Below are positions 1 through 8,662 of a stretch of 64,000 nucleotides of DNA, one piece after another. The notes below the pieces were generated by a model. The model saw only the letters and a list, made by a program, of their open reading frames with translations, ran no database searches and had not been told where the DNA came from. Position 1 is the first letter of the stretch. Each line of letters starts with the position of its first letter. Both the position numbers and the translations under genes were made by a program. The stretch is from Halofilum ochraceum (GTDB lineage Bacteria; Pseudomonadota; Gammaproteobacteria; XJ16; Halofilaceae). Where the stretch lies: NCBI RefSeq assembly GCF_001614315.2, contig NZ_LVEG02000002.1, positions 82,180-146,179 of the forward strand, given 5' to 3'.

Positions 1-1485
1 TGGCTGGCGCATCTCACGAGCTTCGTCGGCTACGGCGCACTCGTGGCCGTCCCGCTCGTGCGCACCGTGCTGTCCCCGGCATTGGCGCAGATCCTCTATG
101 TCCTCGTGGTGGCGATCGGATTCGTCTACGGGCTGTCGATCGTCCTCCAGAACCGCGCCCGGGTGCGCCGCCTGCTGGAGGGCTGGTCGCAGCACGCGGC
201 GCTCGGCTCGACCCGCGTGGCGGCGGCGGTGCTGGCGCGGATCTGGCATTTCCCGGCGATCGCTTATCTGCTCGCCCTGCACGCGGTGCTCCTGCTGCGC
301 CCGGAAGAGGCGTTGCCGTTCATGGCGCGGGCGACCCTGCAGAGTCTGGTGGCGATCGGCTTCGGCATTCTCCTCAGTGCCGTGATCGGACGTGCGATCA
401 GCCGCGGTATCCGGATCCCCGCGGCCAGCCGCGAGAAATTCCCGTTGCTGGAAGCGCGCCTGAACGCGTTCGTGCCGCGCGGTCTCCAGGCCATTCGGTT
501 CGCGATCGTCGTGCTGGTCGTCGCGCTGGTGCTCGATGGCTGGCAGGTCTTCGATCTCGGCGCCTGGCTGGCCTCCGACGCCGGGTTGGCCGCGGTGACC
601 GCGCTGGCATCGATCCTCGGGATCCTCGTGGTAGCCGTCGTCGCCTGGATCGCGATCGCGAGCGCGGTTGATTACTGGCTCAGTCCGGAGACCGGGACCG
701 GGCTGCCGAGCGCGCGCCAGCGCACGCTGCTGGCCCTGTTCCGCAACGCCGCGGCGGTGGTGATCGTGACCATGGCCGGGATGATTCTGCTCACCGAGCT
801 CGGGATCAATATCGGCCCGCTGCTCGCCGGCGCCGGCGTGCTCGGTCTGGCGATCGGCTTCGGCGCACAGAAGCTCGTTCAGGACATTATCGGTGGCGTG
901 TTCATCCAACTGGAGAACGCGATCAACACGGGCGACTGGATCGATGCCGGCGGCATCAGCGGCACGGCCGAACGTCTGAGCATTCGTTCGGTCGGGATCC
1001 GCGACCTCTCCGGGACCTTCCATATCGTGCCGTTCTCCTCCGTCGACACGGTTTCCAACTACATGCGCGATTTCGCGTACCACGTCGGGGTCTATGGCGT
1101 CGCGTATCGCGAAAACACCGATGAGGTCATCAAGCACCTGATCGCCGCCTTCGAGGATCTGCGGGAAGACCCGGAGATGAGTCCCGAGATCCTGGACGAT
1201 CTGGAGATCAGTGGCGTCACGGCGTTCGATACCAGCTCGGTCAATATCCGGATCCGGATCAAGACGACGCCCGGCAACCAGTGGCGCATGGGACGTGCCT
1301 ACAATCGCCTCGTCAAACAGCATTTCGATGCCGCCGGTATCGAGATCCCGTTCCCGCACACCACCGTGTACTTCGGCCACGACAAGGATGGATCGGCCCC
1401 GGCGGCGAACCTGCGGCTGCTGGATCAGCGCGCGGAAGACGGCTCGGCCACCGATGGCGACGGGGCGGAGCGTGATGACGGTTGA
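1..1485 (+). CDS. MscS-family mechanosensitive channel, 5' truncated by window edge
   Basis: The reading frame is open from base 1 and a GTG at 43 is only an internal candidate, so the N-terminus lies outside the window. The visible part has several hydrophobic helices, then the MscS pore helix and beta domain: an AGAGVLGLAIGFGAQKLVQD segment (Gly/Ala-rich TM3 packing face) followed by GGVFIQLEN, typical of the upper beta domain, and a C-terminal alpha/beta region ending with IPFPHTTVYF. The long multi-helix N-terminal part resembles the larger MscS paralogues (YbiO/MscM type) more than the minimal E. coli MscS. Expected role is an inner-membrane tension-gated channel releasing solutes on osmotic downshock. 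The last ~30 residues are acidic and low complexity. It is convergent with vsr, with a REP cluster between. The family call is secure; the exact subfamily is not. Confidence 0.9.
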   Translation, partial: WLAHLTSFVGYGALVAVPLVRTVLSPALAQILYVLVVAIGFVYGLSIVLQNRARVRRLLEGWSQHAALGSTRVAAAVLARIWHFPAIAYLLALHAVLLLRPEEALPFMARATLQSLVAIGFGILLSAVIGRAISRGIRIPAASREKFPLLEARLNAFVPRGLQAIRFAIVVLVVALVLDGWQVFDLGAWLASDAGLAAVTALASILGILVVAVVAWIAIASAVDYWLSPETGTGLPSARQRTLLALFRNAAAVVIVTMAGMILLTELGINIGPLLAGAGVLGLAIGFGAQKLVQDIIGGVFIQLENAINTGDWIDAGGISGTAERLSIRSVGIRDLSGTFHIVPFSSVDTVSNYMRDFAYHVGVYGVAYRENTDEVIKHLIAAFEDLREDPEMSPEILDDLEISGVTAFDTSSVNIRIRIKTTPGNQWRMGRAYNRLVKQHFDAAGIEIPFPHTTVYFGHDKDGSAPAANLRLLDQRAEDGSATDGDGAERDDG

Positions 1486-1550
1486 GACGCCGTCCGCCGG
1501 CATGTTCTCCGCTTCGCAGCGGACAGGTGGGCCTACGTGGTGCGGTGTCC

Positions 1551-1750
1551 GTAGGCGCGTTTTCGCTGCAGGCGAACGCGCGCATCGGGGCTTGGCCGGT
1601 ATCCGGCGCTTTGGGCGGGCAGCGCGCATTCGACCGGTGCGGTGGCTCCGGTCGAAGACGCGCCTACGGGGTCGTGCGCATAGCGGATGCATCCGGTGTA
1701 CGTGATGCGGTGTTCGTAGGCGCGTTTTCGCCGAAGGCGAACGCGCGCAT
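1551..1750. repeat. REP-type palindromic repeat cluster, family A (three copies)
   Basis: Two direct copies at 1551-1585 and 1716-1750 start GTAGGCGCGTTTTCGC and end GGCGAACGCGCGCAT; they can fold as hairpins. Between them, at about 1622-1667, lies an inverted copy with a longer stem-loop (ends GACGCGCCTAC). The cluster sits between the convergent ends of the MscS gene and vsr. The same family recurs at 28525-28607. No coding potential is evident in 1486-1756. Confidence 0.8.
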
Positions 1751-1756
1751 TACCCC

Positions 1757-2212
1757 TCATGCGCGTCCGTGCACCTCCGTGCTGCCGTGGTTCGAGACCA
1801 GCCAGTCGCTGACCGCGCGCACGAGCTGATCGAACTCCCAGCGGCCGTGGCCGCGCATGGCGCACTCCCAGATCTCCAGCGAACGCCATCCGGCCTCTTC
1901 GAGGCGCGCGCGGTTGCGGGCGTCGCGGGCCCGGTTGGCGTCGATCTTGGCCTGCCAGAACTCGGGGCGCGTCTTCGGCAGCCGGAACAGCTCGCAGTCA
2001 TGCCCGTGCCAGAAACAGCCGTGGATGAATATGACGGCGTGGTATTTCGGCAAAACGATATCCGGCTTGCCGGGCAGATCCTTGCGGTACAGGCGATAGC
2101 GGAATCCGAGCGCGAACAGCGCCCGGCGCAGGGCGATCTCGGGCTTGGTGTCGGTGGCGCGGACGCGGGCCATGAGGCGGCTTCGGGTGGCCGCGTCCAT
2201 GATGTCCGTCAT
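1757..2212 (-). CDS. vsr: Very short patch repair endonuclease Vsr
   Basis: A 151-residue protein of normal Vsr length. Vsr nicks 5' of the T in T:G mismatches that arise by deamination of 5-methylcytosine in Dcm sites, starting very-short-patch repair. The catalytic Asp is at residue 51 in GKPDIVL, and the zinc/active-site stretch IHGCFWHGHDC has His64, Cys66, His69, His71 and Cys73, matching E. coli Vsr numbering. The ATG at 2212 overlaps the dcm stop codon in ATGA form, so the two are translationally coupled, the same order as in enteric bacteria. The partnership supports a CCWGG-type target for the methylase, but specificity cannot be read with certainty from sequence. Confidence 0.96.
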   Translation of the reverse strand: MTDIMDAATRSRLMARVRATDTKPEIALRRALFALGFRYRLYRKDLPGKPDIVLPKYHAVIFIHGCFWHGHDCELFRLPKTRPEFWQAKIDANRARDARNRARLEEAGWRSLEIWECAMRGHGRWEFDQLVRAVSDWLVSNHGSTEVHGRA

Positions 2213-3519
2213 GCCGTGACCATCTCCATCGGCAGCGGGTACTGCGGCGAGCGGCGGTCCGCCTGCATCTGCGCCAGCACCTGCGGCACCATCACCCGGG
2301 CGATCTCGCGGATGACCGGCACGGCGACGGAATTGCCGAACTGCCGGTAGGCCTGGGTATCGGATACCGGGATCGCGAAATCATCGCCGAAGCCCATCAG
2401 CCGGGCGCATTCGCGCGGCGTCAGGCGGCGCGGCCGCTCTCCTTCGCCGCGGTCGATCAGGATCTCCGAGCCGTCCTTGTGGTAGCGGGCCGAGAGTGTG
2501 CGGGTGGTGTCGGCGGGTCCGACCCGGCTGAAACCGAAGCCGTTGCCGGCCGCTTCGTGTTTGCGGCGGTAGTCCTGCAGGTAACGCCAAAGATGCTCAC
2601 TGAGCGTGTAGCGCTCGGCCACGGTGGCCCGCTCGCCGACGGTGTAGTGGCGCTCCGGGGCTTCGCTGCCGTCTTCCGGGTGGAGGACCTCGCCGAGCGT
2701 GCGGGCCGTGGGCTCCGGGAACGCCAACTGGTCCCAGGAAAACGGCGTGTCCTCGCGGAAGCCGACCATGTAGATCCGTTCGCGGTGCTGTGGGACGAAG
2801 CCCTTCGCGTCGATGACGCGATCGTACACGCGGTAGCCGAGGTCTTCTTCAAGTACGCGCCGGATAACGGCGTACGTGCGCCCGCCGTCATGGTTGCGGA
2901 GGTTCTTCACGTTCTCCAGCAGGAACGCGCGCGGGCGTTTCACCTCCAGTATCCGCGCCACGTCGAAGAACAGCGTGCCCTGCGCCTCGCACAGGAAGCC
3001 GTGTTCGCGCCCGAGGCTGTTCTTCTTCGACACTCCGGCGAGCGAGAAGGGCTGACAGGGGAAGCCCGCCAGCAGCACGTCGTGATCCGGGATTCGTGAG
3101 CGGATGCTGCGGCTGTTCGTGGCCGTGTCGTCGGACGGGGCCGTGATCTCGCGCAGATCCGCGTGGATCTCCTCATCCTCGTTGCCGAAATTCGCGCGAT
3201 AGGTCTGCAGGGCGAAGCGGTCCCACTCGCTCGAGAACACGCAGTGGCCGCCGGCGTCTTCGAATCCGCGACGGATGCCGCCGATGCCGGCGAACAGGTC
3301 GATGAAGCGGAATGCGCCGGCTCCCGCCGGGGCATTGGCCGTCCAGTCGCGCATCAGGCCGCCGATCGCCGCCGACCAGTGGGCTGGAATCGCCGGCCGC
3401 CCGTGGACCCAGCGCCGGACGGTGCGATCGCTGACGCCGAGCCCCCGGGCCAGTTCCGTCGGCGTGAACAGTTGCAGGGCGGAACGCAGGGCGCGATCGG
3501 CGTCGGGGGCATCGGTCAT
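2209..3519 (-). CDS. dcm: DNA (cytosine-5-)-methyltransferase, Dcm-like
   Basis: A 436-residue C5-cytosine methyltransferase close to E. coli Dcm in architecture. Residues ~18-45 form a helix-turn-helix-like N-terminus (LARGLGVSDRTVRRW). The SAM-binding motif I is FIDLFAGIGGIRRGFEDAGG, the catalytic PC motif is GFPCQPFSLAG (Cys near residue 153), motif VI is the ENV in FLLENVKN, motif VIII is QHRERIYMVGF, and motifs IX-X are RRLTPRECARLMGF and YRQFGNSV. The chosen ATG at 3519 begins MTDAPDADR; an in-frame extension to 3690 exists but its sequence looks non-coding. vsr follows with a 4-bp overlap. No restriction enzyme gene is nearby, so this looks like a solitary methylase. A short palindrome at 3546-3560 just upstream may be an autoregulatory operator, given the N-terminal helix-turn-helix. 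Confidence 0.95.
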   Translation of the reverse strand: MTDAPDADRALRSALQLFTPTELARGLGVSDRTVRRWVHGRPAIPAHWSAAIGGLMRDWTANAPAGAGAFRFIDLFAGIGGIRRGFEDAGGHCVFSSEWDRFALQTYRANFGNEDEEIHADLREITAPSDDTATNSRSIRSRIPDHDVLLAGFPCQPFSLAGVSKKNSLGREHGFLCEAQGTLFFDVARILEVKRPRAFLLENVKNLRNHDGGRTYAVIRRVLEEDLGYRVYDRVIDAKGFVPQHRERIYMVGFREDTPFSWDQLAFPEPTARTLGEVLHPEDGSEAPERHYTVGERATVAERYTLSEHLWRYLQDYRRKHEAAGNGFGFSRVGPADTTRTLSARYHKDGSEILIDRGEGERPRRLTPRECARLMGFGDDFAIPVSDTQAYRQFGNSVAVPVIREIARVMVPQVLAQMQADRRSPQYPLPMEMVTA

Positions 3520-3545
3520 GGTCAAGCTACCGGTGGGAAAGACTG

Positions 3546-3560
3546 CGGACATTATGTCCG
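3546..3560. promoter_or_regulatory. Candidate operator upstream of dcm
   Basis: CGGACAT-T-ATGTCCG is a perfect 7-bp inverted repeat around one central base, 27-41 bases upstream of the dcm ATG. A 13-of-15 match (CGGGCATTATGTCCC, 20525-20539) lies in the same orientation upstream of the GGDEF-EAL gene at 17156-20455. Binding by Dcm itself or by another regulator is inference. Confidence 0.35.
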
Positions 3561-3719
3561 TAACGATTCCCGCCGTACACCACGGAACTCGGCCGCCGCC
3601 GAGGAGATGTAACCGGGGGATGCCCGTCTGCGGTATCTCCGGAACAGACCGGCTCGAAGGAGTTGAATAAAGACAGCATGCAGGTTTCAACCCTACAAGG
3701 ATGGCGAACTGCAGGACTA

Positions 3720-3737
3720 TTCGGTCAACTGACCGAA
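3720..3737. promoter_or_regulatory. Perfect 8-bp inverted repeat, unknown role
   Basis: TTCGGTCA-AC-TGACCGAA. The 2-base centre is too short for a good RNA hairpin loop, so a protein-binding site is likelier than a terminator. It lies in the 314-base gene-free stretch (3520-3833) between the hydrolase 3' end and the dcm 5' region; apart from this and the dcm palindrome I see nothing else there. Confidence 0.3.
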
Positions 3738-3833
3738 GCTTGCGTGGATTCGCATTGACTGCAACGGGTCGGGCCGCGCCGGCCCATCCATTTCACGCGC
3801 GGACCAGTCCCGCTGCGCGCAGCGAGCGCGCCG

Positions 3834-4691
3834 CTATCCCCGTGCCAGAAACGGACCGAGCGCATCGGCGACCGGCCGCGGGGTCTCCATATGCAGATGG
3901 TGATGCCCTTCGAGACGATCGATCGCGAGGTCGTCGATCGCCTCGACCCGCTGCTCCAGCGCCGGGCGCTCCATGGGCAGCAGCCCGCGGTCACCCACCA
4001 CGAGGCGCGTCGGTGCGCGGATGCCCCGCAGTACGGCGACTACCTGATCCTCGGTGAAACGATAGGGGGCCGGCAGGCGCAGGCGGCGATCGCTGCGCCA
4101 CCGGACACCGCCGTCGACCGCGAGCGTGGCACGCTCGACCAGCAGGCGCGCGGCGGGTTCATCGAGGCCGCCCGCCATTCGCCTGGCCTCGATCGCCTGT
4201 TCAATCGCGGGATAGGTTCGCGCCGGGCGATCGCTCCTCACGCGGGCCCGGTCGAGTGCATGCGCCAGTCGCCGTGGGGTCTCGTTCGGGTGTTCCGTGA
4301 GCGGGCCCAGCGCCTCGATCAGGGTCAGCCGGGTGATGCGGTCGGGACATGCTCCGGCGACGAACGTGGCCACGGCGCCGCCCAGCGAGTGGCCGAGCAG
4401 CGCGAATCGCTCCCAGCCCAGGGCGTCCGCGGCGCCGAGCACATCATGCACGTAGTCGATAAAGTGGTAATGGCAGCCCGCCGGCCGGTGGTCCGAATGC
4501 CCGTGCCCGGGTAGATCCAGCGCGACCAGCCGGATGCCGTCGAGCAGCGGTGCCAGCGGCTCGAAGCTGGCGGCGTTGTCGAGCCAGCCGTGAAGGGCGA
4601 GTACCGGGACGCCATCGGCCGGACCGTGTACCCGCGCGGCGAGCCGTAACGGACCCACCGGGAGTTCGATTTCCTCGGCGTCGTGGTTCAT
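3834..4691 (-). CDS. Alpha/beta-fold hydrolase
   Basis: A 285-residue alpha/beta hydrolase. The oxyanion region is ALHGWLDNAASF, the nucleophile elbow is GHSLGG, and the C-terminal catalytic His is probably in LEGHHHLHMETP; the acid is probably the Asp of VVGDRG. No signal peptide is seen, so it should be cytoplasmic. It is the last gene of the minus-strand run cphB-cphA-iadA-hydrolase, 42 bases after iadA, so it is probably cotranscribed. The sequence does not show the substrate; an ester or amide related to the operon is possible but speculative. Resembles the serine-hydrolase-like/MhpC-type group. Confidence 0.85.
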   Translation of the reverse strand: MNHDAEEIELPVGPLRLAARVHGPADGVPVLALHGWLDNAASFEPLAPLLDGIRLVALDLPGHGHSDHRPAGCHYHFIDYVHDVLGAADALGWERFALLGHSLGGAVATFVAGACPDRITRLTLIEALGPLTEHPNETPRRLAHALDRARVRSDRPARTYPAIEQAIEARRMAGGLDEPAARLLVERATLAVDGGVRWRSDRRLRLPAPYRFTEDQVVAVLRGIRAPTRLVVGDRGLLPMERPALEQRVEAIDDLAIDRLEGHHHLHMETPRPVADALGPFLARG

Positions 4692-4733
4692 GCGGTCGGG
4701 GATCCGTACGGGCGTCGAACAGGCCGCCGACCG

Positions 4734-5897
4734 TCAGCCGGCGTCCAGGAAGATCCGGCGCCCGGCGGCGAACGTCTGGCGCGGCTGCAGATCGGCATCG
4801 ATCAAGGCGATATCGGCCGCGAAGCCGGTGGCGAGCCTGCCCTTGCGGTGCTGCAGGCCGAGCACGCGCGCTACATTGCCGGTGATCAGCCCGAGCGCGT
4901 CCCCGATTGGCAGGACGCCATCGCGCACGAGCTTCTGCCATGCGCCCAGCAGTTCGGTATTGCGGGCGACGCGCATGCCGGCGTAATCGCCATTGGCATC
5001 GAACTCCGGCAGGCTGCCGTTACAGTCGGAACTCAGGGTGATGCGATCGGCCGGTACACCACGCCGCAGCAGCTCGACGACCGCGTTGTAGGCGGAAAAC
5101 TCGCTATCGCCCGGGCAATCGTCGAAGGCGGTTACGTCGATGGTCGCCCCGTACATCTTCGCGTACTCCGCCGCCTCTTCGAGCAACTCGTGCCGGCGGT
5201 TCACGTGCGTCGGGATGACCTGATCCGGGGGGATCTCGGTCTCCGACAGCAGCCGGCGCAGCGGTTCGAGGCCGCGGCGGCCGTCGCCCACGTGGAAGTG
5301 GCAGATGCCGCGCTTGCCGGCGAGCATGCCACCGACACGCGCTTCGCTGACCAGGCGCGCGATCTCTTCCTGCGTGGGCTGGCTGGACCGATGGTCGGAG
5401 ATGGCGATCTCGCCGACGCCGATTACCTCGGGAATCCAGGCCAGGTCGCGCTGGATGTCTCCGGTCAGCGTCGGCGCTGGCACGCGATACGCGCCGGTGT
5501 ACATGTAGGCGTCGATGCCGTCCGCGCAAAGGCCCCGGACGCCGGCGAGCAGATCGGCGGGTGAGCGGCTGACGCTGTCGGTTCCTAAAACGCCGACCAC
5601 CGTGGCGATCCCCATGCAGGCGATGTCGGCCGCGCTCATCGCCGGGCAGCGGGTGCCGCAACCGCCCTCGCCGCCACCGCCGGTGACGTGGGCGTGCTGG
5701 TCGATGAAGGCCGGTACGGCGGCGAGGTCGGGGGCGTCGATGATCTCGACCGGCCAGTCGGGCGGCACGGAGAGGTTGCTGCCCAGTGCCGCGATCCGGC
5801 CGTCGGCGATCAGGATCTCCGTGGCGTCGACAGTTTCCGGCGTGTGGATGGTGCCGACGCGCAGGAGGGTCAGGAGCGGCTCGCTGGGGGCAGTCAT
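4734..5897 (-). CDS. iadA: Isoaspartyl (beta-aspartyl) dipeptidase
   Basis: A 387-residue amidohydrolase matching E. coli IadA in length and motifs. The metal-binding HxH is in AFIDQHAHVTGGGGEGG, followed by VVGVLGTDSVSR, the substrate-loop AISDHRSSQPT, the metal ligands in PTHVNRR and SSDCNGSLPEFD with the catalytic Asp region. IadA hydrolyses beta-Asp-X dipeptides. Immediately upstream in the same direction are cyanophycin synthetase and cyanophycinase; cyanophycinase releases beta-Asp-Arg, which is exactly an IadA-type substrate. The context therefore supports a job in completing cyanophycin breakdown to aspartate and arginine rather than general protein-repair dipeptide clearance. A REP pair fills the 146-base gap to cphA, and could modulate expression of this downstream part. 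Confidence 0.93.
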   Translation of the reverse strand: MTAPSEPLLTLLRVGTIHTPETVDATEILIADGRIAALGSNLSVPPDWPVEIIDAPDLAAVPAFIDQHAHVTGGGGEGGCGTRCPAMSAADIACMGIATVVGVLGTDSVSRSPADLLAGVRGLCADGIDAYMYTGAYRVPAPTLTGDIQRDLAWIPEVIGVGEIAISDHRSSQPTQEEIARLVSEARVGGMLAGKRGICHFHVGDGRRGLEPLRRLLSETEIPPDQVIPTHVNRRHELLEEAAEYAKMYGATIDVTAFDDCPGDSEFSAYNAVVELLRRGVPADRITLSSDCNGSLPEFDANGDYAGMRVARNTELLGAWQKLVRDGVLPIGDALGLITGNVARVLGLQHRKGRLATGFAADIALIDADLQPRQTFAAGRRIFLDAG

Positions 5898-5977
5898 CGC
5901 GGGGGCCGGGGCGTGTTCATCGGTGGTTTGGTTGGCCTTGCCAGTCGTCAGTGATGTTGTGATGCACTGCGGGTACT

Positions 5978-6039
5978 TTCGCGGGCAAGCCCGCTCCTAC
6001 AGGGTGTGGGTTCCCGTAGGAGCGGGCCTTGCCCGCGAA
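5978..6039. repeat. Inverted REP pair, family B, inside the cyanophycin operon
   Basis: TTCGCGGGCAAGCCCGCTCC at 5978 onward (continuing TACAGGG) and its inverted partner ending GGGCCTTGCCCGCGAA at 6039. This resembles the REP sequence common in Pseudomonas genomes. As RNA the pair can form one large stem between cphA and iadA, a typical position for transcript-stability control. Confidence 0.8.
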
Positions 6040-6043
6040 CCGG

Positions 6044-8662
6044 TCAGCCGCCTGACAGCGTCGCGGTGCGGAAGCTGCGGCTCTTCACCTTGTGGGTCGC
6101 GCCCTCGAGGTCATCGACCAGCAGCACCAGCAGGTCGCCTTCCTTCGCCTCGTCCAGCGCGCGCTCGACGGCGTCCTCCTCGCTCATCACGATCTCGGAC
6201 TGGCACGAGCCCTCGGCATCGGCGCCGCTCTTGACCAGGCCCGCCGCTTCACCGAGTTCACGCCCGCGCGGGTGGGTCTCGCAGACGAACAGCATGTCGT
6301 GCATCTTCGCGATCTGACCGCCGAGGGCGTAGATGTCCTCATCGCGGCGGTTGCCGGGCGCGCTCGCCACGCAGATCCGGCGATGGGCGCTCAGGTTGCT
6401 GACGAGCGTGTCGAGCGCTTCCAGCGCCGGGACGTTGTGCCCGTAGTCGATCAGGACCTTCACGCCGTCGGCGTCGATCAGGTTCGTCCGGCCCGGGTTC
6501 TGGCCTGGCGTCGGATGGAAGGTCTGGAGGCCCATCTGGATGTCGGCAGCGGTCAGGCCCAGACCATGAGCCGCGGCCGCTGCCGCCAGCGCGTTGGCGA
6601 CGTTGAAACGGGCGTGGCCCTCGAACGTGATGGGCGCATCGGCGACGTGGATGACCTTCGCCTCGACGTGGCCCTGGCGCATGACGATGTGATCGTCCTT
6701 CACGGTATAGGCGACGCCATGTTCACGTACATGCTGGCGCACCGGGCGCGACTCGGGATCCATCGTGAAGTAGATGATGTCGCCGCGGGCCCACTGCGCA
6801 CCCTCCAGGCAGCGCTCATCATCTGCATTGATCACGGCGGTACCGCCCTGGCGAACGGCGTCGATGACGACCGTCTTGCAGCGGGCGAGTTCATCCAGCG
6901 TATGGATGTCGCGCTCGCCGAGGTGATCGCTGGCGATGTTGAGCAGCACACCGACTTCGCACTCGTCGAAACCGAGGCCCCGGCGCATGATGCCCCCGCG
7001 GGCGACCTCCAGCACGGCGTGCTCGACGGTCGGCTCCTTGAGCACCGTGCTGGCCGCATGGGGCCCGCTGTAGTCGCCACGCATGACGACATGGTTGTCG
7101 ATCTCGATCGTGCCGGTGCAGGCGAGTCCGGTCTTGCGTCCGGACTGGCGCAGGATATGCGAGATCAGGCGTGCGGTAGTGGTCTTGCCGTTCGTGCCGG
7201 TGATCGCCGTGATCGGAATGCGGCCGTTGTTGGCCGGATCCGGGAACAGCATGTCGACCACGTGTTTGCCGACATCGCGGCCCTGACCATGGGTCGGCGA
7301 GGTATGCATGCGGAAGCCGGGGCCGGCATTCACTTCGACGACGCCCGCCGATTGCTCATCGAGCGGTTTGCTCATGGTCTCGGCGAGCAGGTCGATGCCG
7401 ATGATGTCCAGGCCAATCAGCCGGGCGATGCGCTCGGCGGCGTAATGGACTTCCGGGTGTACATCGTCGGTCACATCAGTCGCGGTACCGCCGGTGCTGA
7501 GATTGGCGGTGGATTTCAGCCACACGATATGGCCATCCGGGATGACGCTGTTGAGCGTGAATTCCTGTTGCGCGATCAGCCTGTGGGTCTGTTCGTCGAC
7601 GTGGATCTGCGTCAGCAGGTTCTCGTGACCGACACCGCGGCGCGGGTCCTGGTTCTCCGTGTCGATCAGTTCCTGCAGGGTCGACTCGCCGTCACCCGTG
7701 ACGTGCGCGGGGCGCCGGCGTGCGGCGGCGATCAGTTTGCCGTCGACGACCAGCAGGCGGTGATCCTCGCCCTTGACGTATTTCTCGACCACGACCGTCT
7801 CGTGGCGATGATAGGCGGCGTCATAGCCTTCGCGCAGCGCCGCGTCGTCGTTGATGTCGGTACTGACGCCACGGCCATGGTTCCCCACCAGCGGCTTGGT
7901 GGCCACCGGATAACCGATCCAGTAGGCGGCTTCCAGGGCTTCCTCGAACGAGTAACAGATCTGGCCCTGCGGCACCGGGATTCCCGCATCGCCAAGAATC
8001 TGCTTGGTCCAGTTCTTGTCGTCGGCGATGCCGTAACCGATCAGACTCGTGCCCCAGGTCACGGTCGCCTGGAAGCGCTGCTGCAGATGGCCGTGGCCGA
8101 GCTGGATGTAGCTGCTCTCATCGCTCAGGCGCTGGTACGGGATGTCGCGCGCCTTGGCCGCGTTGACGATCGCCGCCGTCGACGGGCCCAGCATGTGGGC
8201 GTCGCGGACTTCCTTGAGGCGCGTGATGATCGCTTCCATGTCGATCTCGTCGCCATCGAAGAGCCGGCGGACGAAATCGACCGCCTCGCGTCCCGCCGCA
8301 AGGCCACAGGCCTCGTCGCGGTAGCGGTAACAGACGTTGTAGATGCCGGGTTCGTAGGAATCGACCGTTTTGCCGTAGCCGACCGAGAAGCCGATCATGT
8401 TCTGGAATTCGATCGATACGTGCTCGACCACGTGGCCGGCCCAGGTGCCGCGGCGGACGCGTTCCAGGAAACCGCCCGGGCGGCCAACGGAACAGCGATG
8501 ATCATGGATGGTCGGGATCAGTTCCTGCAGGCGTTCGACGATGCCGGGGATGGTGTCGCTGGGCCGATCCTCCAGGTCCTCGATGTCGAGCCGCATGAAG
8601 ATCGTCAGGTAGCGGCTGTAGTAGTTCGGCCCGCGCAGGGCACGATGTTCAAGTATTTTCAT
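6044..8662 (-). CDS. cphA: Cyanophycin synthetase
   Basis: An 872-residue CphA1-type enzyme of normal length. It builds multi-L-arginyl-poly-L-aspartate from Asp and Arg with ATP. The N-terminal domain (about 1-160) is followed by an ATP-grasp domain (about 215-470; YPVATKPLVGNHGRGVS and VEVNAGPGFRMH) that adds Asp, and a Mur-ligase-like domain (about 480-870) with P-loop TGTNGKTTT near residues 491-499 and LNIASDHLG, which adds Arg. All hallmark motifs are intact. The ATG at 8662 overlaps the cphB stop as ATGA. Product granules would be a cytoplasmic nitrogen store. The two-gene synthesis/degradation pair plus iadA makes a self-contained cycle. Confidence 0.97.
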   Translation of the reverse strand: MKILEHRALRGPNYYSRYLTIFMRLDIEDLEDRPSDTIPGIVERLQELIPTIHDHRCSVGRPGGFLERVRRGTWAGHVVEHVSIEFQNMIGFSVGYGKTVDSYEPGIYNVCYRYRDEACGLAAGREAVDFVRRLFDGDEIDMEAIITRLKEVRDAHMLGPSTAAIVNAAKARDIPYQRLSDESSYIQLGHGHLQQRFQATVTWGTSLIGYGIADDKNWTKQILGDAGIPVPQGQICYSFEEALEAAYWIGYPVATKPLVGNHGRGVSTDINDDAALREGYDAAYHRHETVVVEKYVKGEDHRLLVVDGKLIAAARRRPAHVTGDGESTLQELIDTENQDPRRGVGHENLLTQIHVDEQTHRLIAQQEFTLNSVIPDGHIVWLKSTANLSTGGTATDVTDDVHPEVHYAAERIARLIGLDIIGIDLLAETMSKPLDEQSAGVVEVNAGPGFRMHTSPTHGQGRDVGKHVVDMLFPDPANNGRIPITAITGTNGKTTTARLISHILRQSGRKTGLACTGTIEIDNHVVMRGDYSGPHAASTVLKEPTVEHAVLEVARGGIMRRGLGFDECEVGVLLNIASDHLGERDIHTLDELARCKTVVIDAVRQGGTAVINADDERCLEGAQWARGDIIYFTMDPESRPVRQHVREHGVAYTVKDDHIVMRQGHVEAKVIHVADAPITFEGHARFNVANALAAAAAAHGLGLTAADIQMGLQTFHPTPGQNPGRTNLIDADGVKVLIDYGHNVPALEALDTLVSNLSAHRRICVASAPGNRRDEDIYALGGQIAKMHDMLFVCETHPRGRELGEAAGLVKSGADAEGSCQSEIVMSEEDAVERALDEAKEGDLLVLLVDDLEGATHKVKSRSFRTATLSGG

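Noticed and set aside
1551..1750. CRISPR array
   Set aside because: Repeats are few, palindromic, in both orientations and unequally spaced, with no cas gene; they fit REP elements.
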